Positions 1 through 7,816 of a DNA stretch of 29,400 nt are shown piece after piece. The first letter of the stretch is position 1. Each line of letters begins with the position of its first letter. This DNA comes from UBA8517 sp964606975. GTDB taxonomy: Bacteria > Patescibacteriota > Microgenomatia > UBA8517. The notes beneath the pieces are model-generated. The model did not search any database and had not been told where the DNA came from. It saw only the letters and a list, made by a program, of their open reading frames with translations. The translations under genes and the position numbers were made by a program. The stretch lies in the NCBI GenBank assembly GCA_964606975.1, contig CAZSGY010000015.1, positions 1 to 29,400 of the forward strand, given 5' to 3'.

Positions 1-55
1 TAAAATATGCGTAGGTCAGGGCAGCTCAGTTGTAAGGAATTCAGATTCCAAATTT
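1..55 (+). other. tRNA-like 5'-half fragment (possible tRNA-Trp relic)
   Basis: A D-arm-like stretch (GCTCAGTTG at 24-32) is followed by a loop-like TTCCAAA (46-52) that would present a CCA (Trp) anticodon. It has a partial stem (CAGA 42-45 against TTTG 53-56, one G-T pair), but no T-arm follows, because the complete tRNA-Met starts at 56. The same bases can also fold as a simple hairpin (GGAAT 36-40 with ATTCC 45-49). TAAAAT at 1-6 could be a -10 box. It may be a truncated tRNA, a structured leader or chance similarity. The window edge hides what lies upstream. Confidence 0.25.
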
Positions 56-127
56 GCCAACGTAGCTCAGTGGTAGAGCAAAGTTTTCATAAGACTGAGG
101 TCAGAGGTTCGAATCCTCTCGTTGGCA
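56..127 (+). tRNA. tRNA-Met (CAT), elongator type
   Basis: The full cloverleaf is visible. The acceptor stem GCCAACG (56-62) pairs with CGTTGGC (120-126). The D-arm GCTC...GAGC is intact. The anticodon loop TTCATAA (86-92) gives anticodon CAT, and the T-arm is AGAGG-TTCGAAT-CCTCT (103-119) with discriminator A127. A G1-C72 pair argues against initiator tRNA, which has a mismatch there in bacteria. A lysidine-modified tRNA-Ile(CAT) is the alternative. The 3' CCA is not encoded (ACAA follows). trpS begins 19 nt downstream, so the two are probably co-transcribed. Confidence 0.93.
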
Positions 128-146
128 CAACAAATTTGAAACATCT

Positions 147-1139
147 ATGAAAAAAAGAGTATTTTCCGGTACAAGGGCGACAGGCAGGCTGCATTTAGGT
201 AATTACCTGGGTGCGGTCAAAGGTTACGTGGAGCTGCAAAATAGTTCTGAGTACGAATCCATTTATATGGTTATGGATTTGCATGCAATAACGACTCCAT
301 ACGACAAAGAAAAGCTATCCGAAAATACAAGAAATGTTATTATGGACTACCTTGCCTGTGGCCTCGATCCCGAAAAATCCATAATTACGGCACAATCTTT
401 GGTGCCGGAGCACTCATACTTAGCCCACATTTTATCTTCCGAAATAACAGTTGCCAGAATGCAGCACCTCCCTACATTTAAAGAAAAAGTAAAACAGCAT
501 CCGGATCATGTAACCATGGCACTTTTAAATTACCCGGTTCTTATGGCTGCAGACATTCTTTTATATAGGGCTTCCTTGGTTCCGGTAGGAATCGACCAGG
601 AACCCCATTTGGAAGTTGCCCGCGAAATTGCAAGAAAGATGAATGACAAATATGGAACGGATTTTCCTGAACCCAAGCGATTTGCGACAAAAGGGGAATA
701 TGTACCAAGTTTAACGGGGGAGGGGAAGATGAGTAAAAGTGTAGAGGGGAGCTATATTAGCCTAACCGACAACTTGGACGAGATTAAAAAGAAGCTTTCG
801 GGAGCACCCACAGATTCAGGAAATGGCGAAAAAATCCCCGAAAAAGGAGGAGTAGTCAACCTTTTACAATTGGTTGAGCTTTTTGAAGGTTTGGATAAAA
901 GGAAAGAATATGAAAGTAAATACCTGGACGAGGGAATCAGGTATGGAGAACTAAAATCAGGACTGGCGGAGGCAATTTATAAAGATCTTATGCCTATTCA
1001 AAAGCAGAGGAAGATTTATGAAGATGATCCCTCTTTGGTTGACCGGATAATTAAAGATGGAGCCGAAAAAGCCAGGAAAATTGCATCAGAGACACTTGAC
1101 GAAGTTAAAAGGAAGATGGGTTTAATTAATCATGACTAA
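147..1139 (+). CDS. trpS: Tryptophanyl-tRNA synthetase
   Basis: Class Ic aminoacyl-tRNA synthetase that charges tRNA-Trp with tryptophan in the cytosol, using ATP. The HIGH-equivalent HLGN is at residues 16-19, in the TrpRS-typical context of GTRATGRLHLGNYLGA, and KMSKS is at 194-198 (GEGKMSKS). The length of 330 aa matches bacterial TrpRS. The start ATG lies directly behind tRNA-Met with no Shine-Dalgarno, so it is probably expressed from the tRNA transcript. The last 8 bp overlap the next gene, an OB-fold tRNA-binding protein. Confidence is high from both catalytic motifs and the overall match. Confidence 0.97.
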   Translation: MKKRVFSGTRATGRLHLGNYLGAVKGYVELQNSSEYESIYMVMDLHAITTPYDKEKLSENTRNVIMDYLACGLDPEKSIITAQSLVPEHSYLAHILSSEITVARMQHLPTFKEKVKQHPDHVTMALLNYPVLMAADILLYRASLVPVGIDQEPHLEVAREIARKMNDKYGTDFPEPKRFATKGEYVPSLTGEGKMSKSVEGSYISLTDNLDEIKKKLSGAPTDSGNGEKIPEKGGVVNLLQLVELFEGLDKRKEYESKYLDEGIRYGELKSGLAEAIYKDLMPIQKQRKIYEDDPSLVDRIIKDGAEKARKIASETLDEVKRKMGLINHD

Positions 1140-1500
1140 TATTTCATTTGCTGACTTTGAAAAAGTAGATATAAGAATCGGAACAGTCGTGGCTGCAGAA
1201 GTTCCGGAATGGAGCCACTGGGTTATGAAGTTGGAAGTAGATTTTGGCGATGAATTAGGTAGGAAAAAAGCCTTTTCGGGAATAATGAAGTTTTACAAAC
1301 CTGAAGACCTGATCGGTAAACAATTCCCTTTTGTTGTTAATCTTGAGCCAAAAAAGATCGGACCCGAAAAAGAACTTTCGGAAGCGATGATGATAATGGC
1401 CTCACCCGGGGACGCCATTTCCGAGGAAGAGGCGGAAGATGTAGCCCCGATTCTTTTTGAGCTTCAAAAGAAGGTTCCAAAAGGGACAAAAGTGCGCTGA
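1132..1500 (+). CDS. OB-fold tRNA-binding domain protein (Trbp111/CsaA-like)
   Basis: A 122-residue single-domain protein of the EMAP II/Trbp111/CsaA OB-fold family, which binds structured tRNA nonspecifically and may assist aminoacylation or act as a chaperone. The family signature FEKVDIRIGTVVAAE is at residues 9-23, followed by the ...KAFSGIMKFY... core and the C-terminal EAMMIMASPGD segment typical of MetRS C-terminal domains and Trbp111. Its ATG lies inside trpS (8 bp overlap, ATGACTAA), so it is translationally coupled to TrpRS. That placement suggests a trans-acting tRNA-binding module for aminoacylation, which is inference. It could equally be called CsaA. The family assignment is firm and the exact role is not. 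Confidence 0.88.
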   Translation: MTNISFADFEKVDIRIGTVVAAEVPEWSHWVMKLEVDFGDELGRKKAFSGIMKFYKPEDLIGKQFPFVVNLEPKKIGPEKELSEAMMIMASPGDAISEEEAEDVAPILFELQKKVPKGTKVR

Positions 1501-1509
1501 TAGTGTAAA

Positions 1510-3405
1510 ATGAACGCTCATATGAAGGAAAACGATTTTTTTAAACAAATTTCGTCTGACAATAAAAAGTCAAAAAAGGGCCGAAAGCAGGTTCAAGTCA
1601 AACTTAGGGCAAATCTTTGGACAATTGCTGTCAGTATTTTGATTATCTTCTTTGTTATTCCCGCATTTATTGCAGCGCTTCAAACATTCGGATCTTCCAG
1701 TAGGATCAGTATCCCTCAGCTTATGAACGATATTAAGTCGGGCAATGTAGAGAAAGTGGATGTTGAGGGTTCAAAGCTGATTGTTACCGGTAAAGACGGC
1801 AGTGTCAAAACTTCCACCAAAGAAGATACGGAAAATTTCTCGGATATCCTTAAGAATTACGAAATTGATCCGGCAAGTGTAAATTACGAAATTGTTGACC
1901 AATCTTTGAGTAAGGCCATGGGTAATGTTTTGGGTGTTATTTTACCGATTCTTTTGATGGTCGGATTTTTGTATTACATAATGCGCGCCCAGAATAAAGG
2001 AGCCCAGGACATTTTTTCATTTGGCAGAAGTAAAGCGAAATTATTTGCCAAGGGCAAACAAGATGTAACGTTTGCCGACGTGGCCGGGGTAGATGAGGCT
2101 AAAAAAGAACTGGAAGAACTTGTCGACTTTTTGAAATACCCGGCGAAATACAGAAAAATGGGGGCAAGAACGCCCAAAGGCGCACTTTTGGTTGGCCCTG
2201 CCGGGGTCGGGAAAACACTACTTGCCAAGGCTGTTGCCGGGGAGGCGGGCGTGCCGTTTTTCTCCATGGCCGGAAGCGAGTTTATGGAAATGCTGGTAGG
2301 AGTCGGTGCCTCCCGTGTAAGAGATCTCTTTGGGCAAGCAAAAGCCTCTGCTCCTTCGATAATATTTATTGACGAGATTGACGCTATCGGGCGCCAGCGC
2401 GGACGGGGAATGCTTGGAGGGCATGATGAGCGTGAACAGACCTTAAATCAGATCTTGGTTGAAATGGATGGGTTTACCCCAAATGACAACGTGGTCGTCT
2501 TGGCAGCAACCAATAGAGGCGATCTCTTGGATCCGGCTCTTCTCAGGCCCGGAAGATTTGATAGAAGAGTTGTATTGGATTTGCCTGACAAAGAAGGCAG
2601 ATTGGCAATACTTAAAATACACGCCAGAGGTAAAAAAATTGCCAAAGGTATCAAGTGGGGATGGGTGGCTGATCGCACGGTCGGGTTTAGTGGTGCCGAT
2701 TTGGAAAACATGCTTAATGAGGCTGCAATTCAAGCAGCTCGCGGCAACAAAACCGAAATAAATATGTCCGATATCGAAGAATCTGCTACTAAAGTTAAAC
2801 TTGGTCCTATTAAAAAGAGACTCCAAAGCGATGAAGACAAAAGGATAACCGCATATCACGAGGCCGGACATGCTATTGTTACCCATTTTCTAAAAAATAC
2901 GGATCCTGTTCATCGTATTTCAATAGTTGCCAGGGGAATGAGCTTGGGGCATACACTTATTCCGCCTGCAGGCGATAGAACTCATGAAACTAAATCGCGT
3001 CTCTTGGAACAGATTACAGCCATGCTTGGCGGCCGCGCTGCAGAAGAAGTGGTTTTCAAGGAAATGACCAGCGGTGCAGCCAGCGACATTGCTCAGGCTA
3101 CAAAAATTGCTAAAGCTATGGTTGTTGAGTTTGGAATGAGCGAACTCGGGCCGATTAATTTCGGACCGGATATGGGAATGGGGGATTTTGGGCAGATGGA
3201 ATGGTATGATGGGCCACAAAATTCACCTGCTTTCATGGAAAAAATTGATAACGAAACAAAGAAGTTCTTGGATGCCGGTTTAAAATCGGCAACAAAAATT
3301 GTCAAAGAAAAAAGAAAACTTCTGGATAAAGTCAGCGATGCTCTGATGGACAAAGAAACTCTGGACCGCACTGACTTCGAGCGTATCGTGGGAAAGAAGA
3401 AGTAA
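1510..3405 (+). CDS. ftsH: ATP-dependent zinc metalloprotease FtsH
   Basis: Membrane-anchored AAA+ protease that extracts and degrades membrane and short-lived cytosolic proteins. In order: a basic N-terminus, TM1 (about 36-58), an extracytoplasmic FtsH_ext domain, TM2 (about 138-158), an AAA domain with Walker A GPAGVGKT (229-236) and Walker B IIFIDEID (about 284-291), the second region of homology with RPGRFDRR (about 346-353), then an M41 peptidase with HEAGH (450-454) and the distal Asp in SGAASDIAQAT. The 631 aa length is normal. The first ATG (1510) lies inside a TAAAAT -10-like hexamer (1506-1511). The second ATG at 1522 (MKENDFF...) sits 10 nt after it and may be the true start, fitting the leaderless pattern of neighbouring genes. 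Confidence 0.97.
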   Translation: MNAHMKENDFFKQISSDNKKSKKGRKQVQVKLRANLWTIAVSILIIFFVIPAFIAALQTFGSSSRISIPQLMNDIKSGNVEKVDVEGSKLIVTGKDGSVKTSTKEDTENFSDILKNYEIDPASVNYEIVDQSLSKAMGNVLGVILPILLMVGFLYYIMRAQNKGAQDIFSFGRSKAKLFAKGKQDVTFADVAGVDEAKKELEELVDFLKYPAKYRKMGARTPKGALLVGPAGVGKTLLAKAVAGEAGVPFFSMAGSEFMEMLVGVGASRVRDLFGQAKASAPSIIFIDEIDAIGRQRGRGMLGGHDEREQTLNQILVEMDGFTPNDNVVVLAATNRGDLLDPALLRPGRFDRRVVLDLPDKEGRLAILKIHARGKKIAKGIKWGWVADRTVGFSGADLENMLNEAAIQAARGNKTEINMSDIEESATKVKLGPIKKRLQSDEDKRITAYHEAGHAIVTHFLKNTDPVHRISIVARGMSLGHTLIPPAGDRTHETKSRLLEQITAMLGGRAAEEVVFKEMTSGAASDIAQATKIAKAMVVEFGMSELGPINFGPDMGMGDFGQMEWYDGPQNSPAFMEKIDNETKKFLDAGLKSATKIVKEKRKLLDKVSDALMDKETLDRTDFERIVGKKK

Positions 3406-3429
3406 GCTCTGCTACAATCTACTTATACT

Positions 3430-4350
3430 ATGTCTAAGCTTGTAATTATTGACGGCAACGCGATACTTCACAGAGCCTTTCATGCAATGCCCCCATTAAC
3501 TACCAGAAACGGTGAGCCGATCAATGCGGTTTACGGACTGGTATCGATGTTTTTAAGAATCATTCAGGATCTGAAACCGGAAGCAATCGTGGTAACTTTT
3601 GACGAAAAGGAAAAAACCTTCCGCCATAAGGAATTTGAAAGTTATCAATCACAAAGACCCCCCACACATGAAGATTTGTCTTCCCAGTTTGAAAAAGCCA
3701 GAGATTTCTTCAAAGCCACCAATGTCCCTGTCTACTCAAAGCCCGGATATGAAGCGGATGACGTAATCGGCACACTGGCAAAACAAGCAACCGAAATTCA
3801 AAGTAAATCACCCACAGATGAAGTAGTAATAGTAACGGGGGACAGAGATCTTTTACAACTTGTTGATGACAAAAAAAACATAAAACTTTACATGCCGGTA
3901 GTTGGCCTTTCAAACGCAAAACTTTACGGGGAGAAAGAAGTAAAAGAAAGGATGGGAGTGCCGGCAAATCTTATTCCGGATTACAAAGCACTGGTCGGAG
4001 ATCCATCAGATAATTACCCGGGGGTAATGGGAATAGGTCCAAAGACTGCGGAAAAACTTTTGGAGGAATTTGGAAGTGTAGATAAAATTTATACTCATTT
4101 AACAAAAATTGAGCCAAAAATAAGGCAAAAACTTGAGTCAAATAAAAATGAGGCTAAACTTTTCCACAGGCTCGCAACGGTAGTTAGGGACGTTCCCATT
4201 AAAATTGATTTCCCGCAAATGGAAAAATGGAAAATTGACAGTCCGGATGTCTTAAAATTATTTGAAGAGTTTGGTTTTAAAACGCTTATGGATAGAATTA
4301 AAAAAGTGGGCAAAGAAGTCGATGCCGGAAAACAAAGTAGTTTGTTTTAA
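3430..4350 (+). CDS. Stand-alone 5'-3' exonuclease / flap nuclease (PolA N-terminal domain-like)
   Basis: FEN/PIN-fold nuclease corresponding to the 5'-3' exonuclease domain of DNA polymerase I, which removes RNA primers and flaps. Residues 1-10 (MSKLVIIDGN) carry the first metal-binding Asp. Further acidic clusters are VVTFDEKEKTFRH, GYEADDVIG and VIVTGDRDLLQL. A helix-hairpin-helix follows (DPSDNYPGVMGIGPKTAEKLL). At 306 aa it contains no 3'-5' exonuclease or polymerase domain, so it acts separately from any polymerase. The C-terminus ends in QSSLF, which matches the beta-clamp-binding pentapeptide (QLxLF type). A TACAAT -10-like box (3413-3418) ends 11 nt before the ATG. Two bases separate its stop from the next gene. 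Confidence 0.93.
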   Translation: MSKLVIIDGNAILHRAFHAMPPLTTRNGEPINAVYGLVSMFLRIIQDLKPEAIVVTFDEKEKTFRHKEFESYQSQRPPTHEDLSSQFEKARDFFKATNVPVYSKPGYEADDVIGTLAKQATEIQSKSPTDEVVIVTGDRDLLQLVDDKKNIKLYMPVVGLSNAKLYGEKEVKERMGVPANLIPDYKALVGDPSDNYPGVMGIGPKTAEKLLEEFGSVDKIYTHLTKIEPKIRQKLESNKNEAKLFHRLATVVRDVPIKIDFPQMEKWKIDSPDVLKLFEEFGFKTLMDRIKKVGKEVDAGKQSSLF

Positions 4351-4352
4351 AA

Positions 4353-5486
4353 ATGAAGGTTGCAATTGTACATGATTATCTAAAAGAATACGGAGGAGCA
4401 GAAAGGGTAGTGGAAACCCTTCTTGAGATTTGGCCGGATGCCGATGTTTATACTTCAGTATTTTTGCCTGAATACGCAGGACCACACAAAGAACGAATCG
4501 AAAAATGGAAAGTTCATACTTCGTGTCTTCAAAAAGTACCCCTTAAGGCCAAGTTAATTAGCATGTTCAGATTTATTGCCCCCTTAATTTTTAGAAGCTT
4601 TAATTTGTCGGATTACGATCTTGTTATTACCTCTGCTGCCGGGACTTACACCAGTCCAAACTTTGTCAAAATAGGCAAAAAAACAAAGCTGATTTGCTAT
4701 TGCCACACACCACCAAGATATCTCTACGGGTATCCGGTTGCCAACGATTGGACAAATTCATGGTGGAGGCGGGTGCTTCTTGTGATGGGAAAAATCCCCA
4801 TGTATTTTCTGAGAAAACTAGATTTTAAGTTTGCCCAACTACCTGATTATTTTATAGCCAACTCAAAAGAGGTGGCGGGGAGAATCAAAAAGTTTTACAA
4901 ACGTGACGCTACCGTAATCTATCCTCCCGTAGAGATTCCCGAAGTTGACTTGCCGATCAAGAAAGAAAATTACTACCTAATTGGAGGTCGGGTGTCCCGC
5001 CACAAAGGCCACGATATTGCCATAAAAGCATTTACAAAATTAGGATTGCCGCTTAAGGTTTTCGGCGGAACTTTTGCTTCATATGGTCTTGATCAATTTA
5101 AGAGTTTTGCCGGACCAAATATCGAAATTTTAGGTGAAGTATCAGAAAAAGAAAAATGGGAATTAATGAAACATGCAAAAGCTTTTATTTTCCCGTCTGA
5201 AGCAGAAGATTTTGGGATTATTCCTGTTGAAGCTATGGCTGTCGGGACGCCGGTAATTGCCTTGGCTCAAGGCGGACCACTCGAAACCATTATTGATGGC
5301 AAGACCGGAGTGCTTTTCAAAGACAGAACAGTGGAATCGTTAATTAGCGCAGTCAAGCAGTTCGGTGATTCGAATCACCGAAGTATTACTGCGGAGAATT
5401 GTATAAACCAAGCCAAAAAGTTTTCAAAAGAAAGGTTTAAAAAAGAGATGGATAGATTTGTATTAAGTATTATGCAGCATACTTAA
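4353..5486 (+). CDS. Glycosyltransferase family 4 (GT-B) protein
   Basis: Retaining sugar transferase, probably cytosolic or peripheral membrane, in cell-envelope glycan or glycolipid assembly; donor and acceptor cannot be read from sequence. The N-terminal Rossmann half begins with the acceptor-side motif VHDYLKEYGGAERVVE (residues 5-20). The C-terminal half has GGRVSRHKGHDIAIKAF and the GT4 E-x7-E signature in EAEDFGIIPVEAMAVGTPVIA, followed by GGPLETI. The length of 377 aa is typical. It starts 2 bp after the exonuclease stop without a Shine-Dalgarno, so coupling to that gene is likely although the functions are unrelated. Proteins of this layout are often annotated as mannosyltransferases; I would not go beyond the family. 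Confidence 0.9.
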   Translation: MKVAIVHDYLKEYGGAERVVETLLEIWPDADVYTSVFLPEYAGPHKERIEKWKVHTSCLQKVPLKAKLISMFRFIAPLIFRSFNLSDYDLVITSAAGTYTSPNFVKIGKKTKLICYCHTPPRYLYGYPVANDWTNSWWRRVLLVMGKIPMYFLRKLDFKFAQLPDYFIANSKEVAGRIKKFYKRDATVIYPPVEIPEVDLPIKKENYYLIGGRVSRHKGHDIAIKAFTKLGLPLKVFGGTFASYGLDQFKSFAGPNIEILGEVSEKEKWELMKHAKAFIFPSEAEDFGIIPVEAMAVGTPVIALAQGGPLETIIDGKTGVLFKDRTVESLISAVKQFGDSNHRSITAENCINQAKKFSKERFKKEMDRFVLSIMQHT

Positions 5487-5492
5487 GTAGGT

Positions 5493-5498
5493 TATACT
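5493..5498 (+). promoter_or_regulatory. -10 box TATACT of leaderless fpg
   Basis: TATACT ends exactly 6 nt before the fpg ATG (5505). For a sigma70 promoter that puts the predicted +1 on the A of the start codon. No convincing -35 is seen 17 bp upstream (TTATGC), and there is no Shine-Dalgarno. Confidence 0.5.
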
Positions 5499-5504
5499 AG
5501 CGTT

Positions 5505-6374
5505 ATGCCGGAACTCCCTGAAGTAGAATCAATTAAACTACAACTTAGCAAATATCTTACGGGACATAAAATCATATCCGTGGATGTTAGTAGCCGGAAA
5601 ATTTTCCAAGGGGATGAGAAAAAAATTATCGGCGGTAAGGTTATTGGAACAAGAAGGTTCGGAAAGGTTTCTGTAATAGATTTAGACAATGGTTACTCAA
5701 TCCTTACCCATGTAAAACTCACCGGCCAATATATTTACAGAGGACCGAATTTGCCAAATCCCAAAAATCTTTCTACCAAAGTTACGGGAGGTGTGCCGGG
5801 AGTTCATACACACGTAACTTTTAATTTAAGCAGAGCTGGAAAACTTTATTACAACGACGTTAGACGTTTTGGTTGGATAAAAGTAGTCAGGAGCGATGAG
5901 GTGGAAAATGAGAAGTTTATAAGTAAATTGGGTCCGGAACCCTTCGGCAGTGCAAAGGGCAAGCCCTCTCTTCTAACCATAGACCTATTTAAGAAGATCC
6001 TCTCGAAGACTTCAAGAAACATTAAAGTAGTTCTCATGGACCAAACAAAAATCGGCGGTGTGGGGAATATTTATGCAAATGATGCTTTGTGGCTTTCAAA
6101 AATCAATCCCAAAACCCCCGCCAACCTACTGGATGAGAAATCTTCCAAGCTTTTATTTGACGCGGTTCATTCGGTATTAAAAGAAGGCATAAAATATGGG
6201 GGAGCAAGCGAGCTGGCTTTTGTAACCCCGGACGGAACCGAGGGAAGTTATCAAAAACACACCCTGGTTTACGGACACGATGGGGAACCTTGCGAGAGGT
6301 GCCATAAGGCAATTATTAAAAAGATATTTCTAAACGGACGCGGGACATATTTTTGTCCGGTGTGTCAAAAGTGA
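5505..6374 (+). CDS. mutM: Formamidopyrimidine-DNA glycosylase / AP lyase
   Basis: Bifunctional base-excision repair enzyme (Fpg/MutM) that removes 8-oxoguanine and formamidopyrimidines and nicks the strand by beta/delta elimination. The protein begins MPELPEVE: after removal of Met, Pro2 is the catalytic nucleophile and Glu3 the general acid. A conserved Lys lies in RRFGKVSVIDL (about residue 54). The helix-two-turn-helix has TKIGGVGNIYANDALW. The C-terminal zinc finger uses C263, C266, C284 and C287, with the DNA-contacting Arg in GRGTYFC. The length of 289 aa is near normal. The start is fixed by the need for Pro at position 2. The preceding 18 bp hold a TATACT box. Nei is excluded by the length and the start motif. 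Confidence 0.96.
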   Translation: MPELPEVESIKLQLSKYLTGHKIISVDVSSRKIFQGDEKKIIGGKVIGTRRFGKVSVIDLDNGYSILTHVKLTGQYIYRGPNLPNPKNLSTKVTGGVPGVHTHVTFNLSRAGKLYYNDVRRFGWIKVVRSDEVENEKFISKLGPEPFGSAKGKPSLLTIDLFKKILSKTSRNIKVVLMDQTKIGGVGNIYANDALWLSKINPKTPANLLDEKSSKLLFDAVHSVLKEGIKYGGASELAFVTPDGTEGSYQKHTLVYGHDGEPCERCHKAIIKKIFLNGRGTYFCPVCQK

Positions 6375-6384
6375 GAAAATAATT

Positions 6385-7776
6385 ATGAACAAGAAAATGT
6401 CTGACGAAGAATATAAAGTAATCGAAGCTTTCGCGCTGTCTAAAATGTCAGATTTAAGATCTGTGAGCCATAATGACGATCATGTTGTTAGGGTCCGCGA
6501 AAACGCTTTTAAAATTGCAAAACTTTTAGGGGTTGAGGAGAGAATTGATAAAAATCTACTGGCAGCCATCTGCATGCTTCATGATCTGACTTATTCAGTA
6601 AGAAAACCCAACATTTATACCTACATTTTTGAAGGGCGCATTGAGCGGCGGATGATGCGCGCGGCTTTAAAAAATTTTGACATATCTGATGACGCCAAAG
6701 AAGTAATTATTGACGCAGTTGCCAGACATGCACACAGTTTTCCATTCAAAAAATTAAATAAGGGAAATGGATATTATGCCAAAATTCTTCAGGATGCGGA
6801 TACGCTGGATTTTTTCGATACCACCAGAATTAATTATTTTTTAACCAATCAGAATAAAAATCTTTTTAAATCTTTAAGAAAAGCCATCGCAAACGCGTTG
6901 ATAAGATACGGCAAAAACAATTTAAAACTTTTCCTTAATTATCCGATTCTGGCAAGAACCTTTTTCGAAAACCCTTCGATGAAACAAAAAGACCGCTTTC
7001 ATTATTACGAGTATGGAGCGGGTAACCAAAAAACCCTCCTTTTCCTTCCCGGTTACGCGGACAGCGGCTTGATGTATAAAAAATTAGGCAGAAGTCTTTC
7101 TAAAAATTACCGGGTGATAGCGCTTGATTTTCCCATGATTCATGATCCGGACAAAATTCATGACCTTACATCTTTGACAAATTTTGTTAACGATTTTGTA
7201 GATGCACTTAAACTCTCTGATTTTTCAATCATTGGTTTTTCTTCCTGTGGGTTGGTAGCAATAAGTTATGCTTATAATCACCAGGAAAAAATCAATGAAC
7301 TGGTTCTTTTAAATTCCGTTCCCAGATTTTTATTGTCAAAGACAAACCGCAAAATTTATAAGTTTATTAAACCGTTTATATTGCGTAGACCCGTACTTTT
7401 CATTTATTCCAGAATTAACACAAACAAAACCTTTAGAAGACTTATGAAACTTCCCCACATTTCAGCTTTTACCAGAGAAAGAATGAGAAACTATTATTAT
7501 TCAGCAACAGGTACAGCAGTAAACCTGGTAGGCGAATCTGCTCTTGTCAGGTTTAAGAAAATAAAAGCACCCAAGAAGATTATTTTTTTCAAAGACGACA
7601 CAATTATTCCCTGGGACAGATATCAGCATTTTGTTGAAAAGTTGGATTGTGAGGTAATAGTTTTCTCGGAAGGGCTGCATGCCGATAAGAGAGTTTATTG
7701 GGAAAAACTTAAATCACTCTGGTTAAAAACGCCGGTTATTGAGTATCAGGATGTAAATATTGAAAAAAGCAGATAG
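6385..7776 (+). CDS. HD-domain phosphohydrolase fused to alpha/beta hydrolase
   Basis: Two recognisable domains in one 463-residue chain. Residues about 5-150 form an HD domain: H33 in SHNDDHVVRV, H66-D67 in CMLHDLTY, then H115/H117 and D137/D139 in ILQDADTLDFF, so the metal ligands of an HD phosphohydrolase are present. Residues about 205-455 form an alpha/beta hydrolase: the oxyanion strand LLFLPGYADSG, a nucleophile elbow GFSSCG (284-289, Ser286), an acid in FFKDDTIIPW and a His in SEGLHADKR, giving a complete Ser-Asp-His triad. The elbow has Cys where the second Gly of GxSxG usually sits. Substrates are unknown. No membrane segment is evident. It lies between fpg and recF with short gaps, and I know of no named family with this fusion. 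Confidence 0.82.
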   Translation: MNKKMSDEEYKVIEAFALSKMSDLRSVSHNDDHVVRVRENAFKIAKLLGVEERIDKNLLAAICMLHDLTYSVRKPNIYTYIFEGRIERRMMRAALKNFDISDDAKEVIIDAVARHAHSFPFKKLNKGNGYYAKILQDADTLDFFDTTRINYFLTNQNKNLFKSLRKAIANALIRYGKNNLKLFLNYPILARTFFENPSMKQKDRFHYYEYGAGNQKTLLFLPGYADSGLMYKKLGRSLSKNYRVIALDFPMIHDPDKIHDLTSLTNFVNDFVDALKLSDFSIIGFSSCGLVAISYAYNHQEKINELVLLNSVPRFLLSKTNRKIYKFIKPFILRRPVLFIYSRINTNKTFRRLMKLPHISAFTRERMRNYYYSATGTAVNLVGESALVRFKKIKAPKKIIFFKDDTIIPWDRYQHFVEKLDCEVIVFSEGLHADKRVYWEKLKSLWLKTPVIEYQDVNIEKSR

Positions 7777-7816
7777 GTCGTATTTAATTCAAGATTGGAA
7801 GTGAGAAATTCAATAG

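Noticed and set aside
1..146. T-box riboswitch upstream of trpS
   Set aside because: No specifier stem, no T-box AGGGTGGNACCGCG-like sequence and no terminator are present. A complete tRNA occupies most of the region.
1974..3371. Several long opposite-strand and other-frame ORFs within ftsH
   Set aside because: They lie entirely inside a well-supported FtsH frame, have low-complexity Ser/Pro-rich translations with no domain, and are typical shadows of a real gene.
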